45,143 nucleotides of DNA from RGIG4608 sp045643885 (lineage in GTDB: Bacteria > Bacillota > Clostridia > Oscillospirales > CAG-272). The notes beneath the pieces were generated by a model that ran no database searches, was not told where the DNA came from, and was given only the letters and a program-made list of their open reading frames with translations. Of this stretch, positions 41,524 to 45,143 are shown piece after piece. The translations under genes and the position numbers were made by a program. The DNA is taken from assembly GCA_045643885.1 (NCBI GenBank), contig JAZRFY010000016.1, positions 1-45,143 on the forward strand, read 5' to 3'. The first letter of the stretch is position 1. Each line of letters opens with the position of its first letter.

Positions 41524-42960
41524 ATGGTATTTTCGTCTAACGAATTTTTGTTTTTCTATTTGCCCCTTTCTCTTATTTTGTATTTTTTTGTGCCCACGAA
41601 ATTCAGAAATCTTGCGCTCTTTCTTGTGAGCCTTGTGTTCTATGGATGGGAAAAGCCGATCTATCTTTTGATAATGCTCTTTATCATTGCGATAAACTAT
41701 GTTTTCGGTTATCTCATCGACAAGGCAGGGGAGAACAAGGATTTAAGAAAGAGGATGCTTATTATCGGTGTTGCGATAAACCTTGCAACACTCGGATTTT
41801 TCAAGTACGTGGATTTCATTCTTGAAAATCTTGCAAGCATTCCTGTGCTCGATTTCATCGAGCCTATCGGAGTTGCTCTTCCGATAGGTATCTCGTTTTA
41901 TACATTCCAGTCGATGTCATACATCGTTGACGTTTACAGAGGCACGAGCATGGTGCAAAAGAAGATTGTCAACTTTGGCGCGTACGTTTCGATGTTCCCC
42001 CAGCTCATCGCAGGTCCCATCGTTCGTTATTCGGACGTTGACAAAGAATTGAACGAAAGAAAGACCACCTTGAATGAAAGTGCCGACGGCGCGCGTAGAT
42101 TTGTTGTCGGTCTTGCGAAAAAGGTACTTCTTGCTGATACGGCAGGTGCCCTTTGGGAGCACATCAATTCCATTCCACGCGAGCAGGCAAGTGTTCTTCT
42201 CTTGTGGCTTGGCATAATACTTTATTCGTTTCAGATTTATTTCGATTTTTCGGGATACAGTGATATGGGTATCGGTCTTGGCAAGATACTCGGCTTCCAT
42301 TTTCCCGAAAACTTCAATTATCCCTATATTTCGAAGAGTATAACCGAGTTTTGGAGACGTTGGCACATGACGCTCTCTTCTTGGTTTAAGGAATACGTAT
42401 ACGTTCCCCTTGGTGGAAACCGAAAGGGAACGGCAAGACTTGTTGTTAATCTTCTCGCGGTGTGGCTTTTGACGGGACTTTGGCACGGTGCATCGTGGAA
42501 CTTTGTTCTTTGGGGACTTTATTATTTCGTTATCCTTGTTGTTGAAAAGCTTTTTCTCGGCAAGTATCTTGAAAAGCTGCCATCGTTCTTTTCACACACG
42601 TATTCAATAGTACTCATAATATTCGGTTGGCTCATCTTCTACTTCAAGCCGGGCTTTGGTGGATTTGGTGCACTTTCGACCTATTTTATGGGAATGGTCG
42701 GTGGACTTGGTATTCCGTTTGTTAATGGGGAGTTTGCTTATACCGTGGTGCGAGGCTTTGCACTTATTTGCATACTCGCGTTTGCTGCAACACCCTATCC
42801 GAAGGAATATCTCGTGAGATTTAAGGATTCCATCAAGTGCGAGGGAAGAAAAACTGCACTTGTGATTTTGTGTGACGTGGCGCTTGTGTGCATCTTTGTT
42901 CTTTGCATAGTATATATTTCGTCATCTGATTATAGACCTAACATTTATTTTGAATTTTGA
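41524..42960 (+). CDS. MBOAT family O-acyltransferase
   Basis: A 478-residue membrane acyltransferase of the AlgI/DltB type, which moves acyl groups across the membrane onto surface polysaccharides or teichoic acids. Landmarks: FFYLPLSLILYFFVP at the N-terminus, SFYTFQSMSYIVDVYRG, FPQLIAGPIVRYSD, FWRRWHMTLSSWFKEYVYVPLGGNRKG at 276-301 and the catalytic histidine H321 in GLWHGASWNF. The usual AlgJ/AlgX-like partner gene does not follow; the next gene encodes a small zinc-type protein. AAAGGGTT precedes the ATG. The acceptor is unknown, and its closeness to an MreB homologue suggests a wall polymer. Confidence 0.92.
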   Translation: MVFSSNEFLFFYLPLSLILYFFVPTKFRNLALFLVSLVFYGWEKPIYLLIMLFIIAINYVFGYLIDKAGENKDLRKRMLIIGVAINLATLGFFKYVDFILENLASIPVLDFIEPIGVALPIGISFYTFQSMSYIVDVYRGTSMVQKKIVNFGAYVSMFPQLIAGPIVRYSDVDKELNERKTTLNESADGARRFVVGLAKKVLLADTAGALWEHINSIPREQASVLLLWLGIILYSFQIYFDFSGYSDMGIGLGKILGFHFPENFNYPYISKSITEFWRRWHMTLSSWFKEYVYVPLGGNRKGTARLVVNLLAVWLLTGLWHGASWNFVLWGLYYFVILVVEKLFLGKYLEKLPSFFSHTYSIVLIIFGWLIFYFKPGFGGFGALSTYFMGMVGGLGIPFVNGEFAYTVVRGFALICILAFAATPYPKEYLVRFKDSIKCEGRKTALVILCDVALVCIFVLCIVYISSSDYRPNIYFEF

Positions 42961-42972
42961 TAAGGAGCTAAT

Positions 42973-43314
42973 ATGGAAAATTTAGAAAGAAAGCTTTTTA
43001 CAAAAAACGATGCTTCGTTCATATGTGCTCACTGTGGCAAGGAGGTAAAGCCACTTGGCTATTCCTCAAGAAACCATTGTCCGTTCTGCCTTTGGTCGCT
43101 CCACGTTGATATCAATCCCGGGGATCGCGACAACGAGTGCCGCGGACAGATGGAGCCAATCTTTGCGGAGGTGGATGCTAAAAAGGGATTCGTTATCGTT
43201 CATAAATGCACAAGGTGTGGAGAGATCAAGAGAAACCGATCTGCTCACGAGGCAAGCGTGCAGCCCGACAACAGAATGCTTCTCATCAAACTCACTGCAG
43301 GTCGGAGAGGATAA
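42973..43314 (+). CDS. RNHCP domain protein
   Basis: The 113-residue protein contains two zinc-type cysteine pairs (FICAHCGKEV, C18/C21; HKCTRCGEIKRNR, C79/C82) and the defining RNHCP motif at 33-37 (SSRNHCPFCLWSLHVD). The family is of unknown function, possibly nucleic-acid binding. AAGGAGC lies 6 nt upstream, 12 bp after the MBOAT stop, so it is the last gene of that operon. Confidence 0.88.
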   Translation: MENLERKLFTKNDASFICAHCGKEVKPLGYSSRNHCPFCLWSLHVDINPGDRDNECRGQMEPIFAEVDAKKGFVIVHKCTRCGEIKRNRSAHEASVQPDNRMLLIKLTAGRRG

Positions 43315-43328
43315 ATTAATAAAAAATA

Positions 43329-43352
43329 AAAGCGGACGATTTCGTCCGCTTT
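43329..43352. terminator. bidirectional terminator
   Basis: AAAGCGGACG / CGTCCGCTTT with an ATTT loop, followed by T's on the plus strand; it ends the RNHCP gene and the opposing membrane-protein gene. Confidence 0.9.
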
Positions 43353-43357
43353 TTTTG

Positions 43358-44200
43358 TTATTTGCTTTCCTCGTTTGATGTGGGGAAGTAGGTGGATCTT
43401 TTGTAGGTCGATTTAGGGGTGAGGGTGGAAAGGAATCTGTTAAGCTCAAACGCCATGAATAAGCTGATCGCAAAAATAATCATCGCTTGATAGAAACGGT
43501 GGCCCTCTTTGACAAATCCGAGGATGTATGCCATAAGATATGCACCCGACAAGCTAAGTCCTGTCAAGAGCGTAAGAAGCATTGAGGTAAAGTGCCATCC
43601 TGAGTGACGGCCTGTAACCACTCTTTTTGCTTCATATAATATATAAAGCAAAAACGATATTGCAAAAAATACTGTGAGTGTATTTTCTATGGAGTTAATG
43701 TGGTGGGTGTAGTTTTTGCTGTTTCCAAGACCGATGGCAACCGGGGATGCGATAGCTCCGAAGAGGAATACCAGCTTTAGCACGTTGTATTTATATCCGT
43801 TTACCAATATAAACAAAAGGTAGATTCCAAAGGAGATGAGTCCTGCACCTGATAAAAGGAGCATTTGCGCGTCAGCAACGCTGGAAACAAGTGAAAAGCT
43901 GAATGCACCGATAAAGAGTGATGCGAGTGTGCCTGCCACGTAAAACGGCTTTGATGATGAATTTAAGGAATCGGGGGTTTCGAGTATATCAAACTCACTG
44001 GGGATCAGCATACTTGCCATTGCAAGTATTACACCTGCGATATACACAACAAAAAATGCTGTGCTCAACACGCCGTTTACCAAATATCCGTTATCCGCAT
44101 CGAATGAAAACAAAAAGCAGATAAAAAGCAAGAGAAGGGCAGCGGCAGTGATTATCGCGAGAATTTTATATGATTTTTTAAAGAGATTTACGGTATTCAT
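43358..44200 (-). CDS. polytopic membrane protein of unknown function
   Basis: The 280-residue product starts MNTVNLFKKSYKI and has about eight hydrophobic helices over residues 12-262, with short polar loops (DILETPDSLNSSSKP, LGNSKNYTHHINSIE) and a basic tail (TPKSTYKRSTYF). I do not recognise a family; the pattern is of an integral membrane protein with no transport or enzyme signature. The ATG at 44200 was chosen because GGAGAACGTA lies at normal distance upstream; the 30 codons before it lack a site. Transcribed alone, opposite the rpsJ operon. Confidence 0.7.
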   Translation of the reverse strand: MNTVNLFKKSYKILAIITAAALLLLFICFLFSFDADNGYLVNGVLSTAFFVVYIAGVILAMASMLIPSEFDILETPDSLNSSSKPFYVAGTLASLFIGAFSFSLVSSVADAQMLLLSGAGLISFGIYLLFILVNGYKYNVLKLVFLFGAIASPVAIGLGNSKNYTHHINSIENTLTVFFAISFLLYILYEAKRVVTGRHSGWHFTSMLLTLLTGLSLSGAYLMAYILGFVKEGHRFYQAMIIFAISLFMAFELNRFLSTLTPKSTYKRSTYFPTSNEESK

Positions 44201-44468
44201 TACGTTCTCCAAATGTGGATTTATAACAAAGAGATTTCTTTGCTGTATAATTATAGTCCAAAAATATGAACAGAATGTTAAAATGGGCAATTATTTGACG
44301 CGTTTTTGTGGAATTTTTAGCATAAAAATGCGCCAAAAGCTAAAAAATGCCTCGAAAACGGGAAAATATTGACAAAAAATCATCAAAATTGTGCATATTG
44401 TATACAATTTGGTTGAAAATATTATTAAAATTCTTCAAAAATGACTATAGAAATGTGGGAAAAAACTC
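44201..44468. other. AT-rich divergent intergenic region
   Basis: No gene is supported. It contains the upstream region of the membrane-protein gene and a perfect 12-bp palindrome ATTGTATACAAT (44397-44408) that could be a protein site near the rpsJ promoter. Confidence 0.4.
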
Positions 44469-44497
44469 TTGATTTTGGCGTTCTAATGTGATATAAT
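44469..44497 (+). promoter_or_regulatory. sigma-A promoter of the rpsJ operon
   Basis: TTGATT (44469-44474), 17 bp, TATAAT (44492-44497); predicted start near 44504. Confidence 0.78.
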
Positions 44498-44503
44498 ACC
44501 TCT

Positions 44504-44815
44504 GCTTGATATGCGTTGAAGCGAGAGGTTGCCGCGAAAGCGGGTAATTTTCGTGGAGTATGTCCGTCAAACGGGCGCAAAACTTCCAAAAACATTGAGG
44601 ATTTTTGCTTTTTCCGGAGTTTGTTGGTCGAAAAATGACCACAAAGTCCGTTTTTGTAAGGAAAGAGCCAAAACACCCGAAACAGTGTTCAAGGAAAATG
44701 CCCCATACAAAATCGCCGAAAGGCCCAAAACGCTACATTTATTATATATACGCACGCGAGTGCACAAGATGTAGTGGTGAGGGTGAAGGTGAAATCTTAA
44801 AAGGAGGCACAAAAA
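44504..44815 (+). promoter_or_regulatory. long structured leader of rpsJ
   Basis: About 310 nt of untranslated leader precede S10. Near the 5' end are CCGC-GAAA-GCGG (44532-44543, a GNRA-like tetraloop stem) and a small GTCCG/CGGGC hairpin (44562-44577). Such leaders in S10 operons can bind ribosomal proteins for feedback control (L4 in Escherichia coli), which is only a parallel here. Confidence 0.5.
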
Positions 44816-45127
44816 ATGGCAGTAAAGGAAAGAATCCGTGTAAGACTCAAGAGCTACGACCACAAGCTTATCGACACAGCGGCTGAAAAGATCGTTGAAG
44901 TTGCTAAGAGAAACGGTGCTACAGTATCTGGTCCTATCCCGCTCCCCACAGAGAGAGAAATCATCACAATTCTCCGTGCGGTTCACAAGTATAAGGATAG
45001 CCGTGAGCAGTTTGAGCTCAGAACACACAAAAGACTCATTGATATTCTCAAGCCCTCTGCAAAGATCGCAGAAGCTCTTATGAATATTGAATTGCCCGCA
45101 GGCGTTGAGATCGAAGTTCAGGTATAA
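44816..45127 (+). CDS. rpsJ: 30S ribosomal protein S10
   Basis: The 103-residue protein is canonical S10: MAVKERIRVRLKSYDHKLID, GATVSGPIPLPTE at about 35-47 and FELRTHKRLIDIL at 65-77. It is a 30S head component and also an antitermination factor (NusE). AAAAGGAGG lies 6 nt before the ATG. It is usually the first gene of the S10 operon, so rplC and following ribosomal genes are expected just beyond the right edge. Confidence 0.98.
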   Translation: MAVKERIRVRLKSYDHKLIDTAAEKIVEVAKRNGATVSGPIPLPTEREIITILRAVHKYKDSREQFELRTHKRLIDILKPSAKIAEALMNIELPAGVEIEVQV

Positions 45128-45143
45128 TCAAGCCTTTGATCTT

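Overview
The window reads as a chromosomal segment of an uncultured anaerobic Bacillota (class Clostridia). Support: strong AAAGGAGG-type ribosome binding sites, several TTG/GTG starts behind them, near-consensus sigma-A promoters (TTGACA-17-TATAAT), rubrerythrin, formate-THF ligase, the diaminopimelate-aminotransferase (DapL) lysine route, a yhaO/yhaN-like pair, zapA next to a U32 peptidase, and Cys-rich or BspA-type surface lipoproteins. No phage, transposase, CRISPR array or plasmid gene was found. Finer taxonomy cannot be settled from the window.

Layout. 1-1.7 kb (minus): eda (KDPG aldolase fused to a VOC domain) and the start of kdgK, behind a promoter with a palindromic operator candidate. 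1.7-7 kb: a membrane-anchored unknown protein, then an SbcD/SbcC-like pair plus a lipoprotein. 7-9.1 kb (minus): dapF-dapL. 9.3-13.9 kb: a PlsC-type acyltransferase with zinc ribbon, fhs, a small membrane protein and an LRR lipoprotein. 13.9-17.1 kb: pyridoxal-type kinase, rubrerythrin and a beta-helix lipoprotein. 17.2-19.8 kb (minus): MATE transporter and Ste24-type protease. 20-22 kb: pgsA, a DUF368 carrier and a pssA-like gene. 22.1-23.8 kb: leaderless pectinesterase (minus) and a HAD hydrolase. 24.5-33.5 kb: a six-gene oligopeptide ABC transporter operon. 33.6-35.7 kb: M50-like protease and a DMT exporter. 35.7-36.3 kb: tRNA-Pro preceded by two 193-bp tandem units carrying tRNA 5' sequence. 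36.3-39.1 kb (minus): zapA and U32 peptidase. 39.3-43.3 kb: CDF transporter, MreB homologue, MBOAT acyltransferase, RNHCP protein. 43.4-44.2 kb (minus): membrane protein. 44.5 kb to the end: leader and rpsJ (S10).

How parts fit together. KdgK/Eda and the signal-less pectinesterase suggest growth on pectin or uronates, with oligosaccharides finished inside the cell. pgsA, the DUF368 protein (family of undecaprenyl-phosphate translocases), pssA and the PlsC-like enzyme belong to envelope lipid supply; zapA, the MreB homologue and dapF/dapL belong to division and cell wall.

The most unusual items are (i) the 193-bp tandem unit between a consensus promoter and tRNA-Pro, (ii) large family-atypical insertions in four of the five core subunits of the oligopeptide transporter, including about 365 residues inside an ATPase domain, and (iii) an array of strong hairpins between the binding-protein gene and the rest of that operon.
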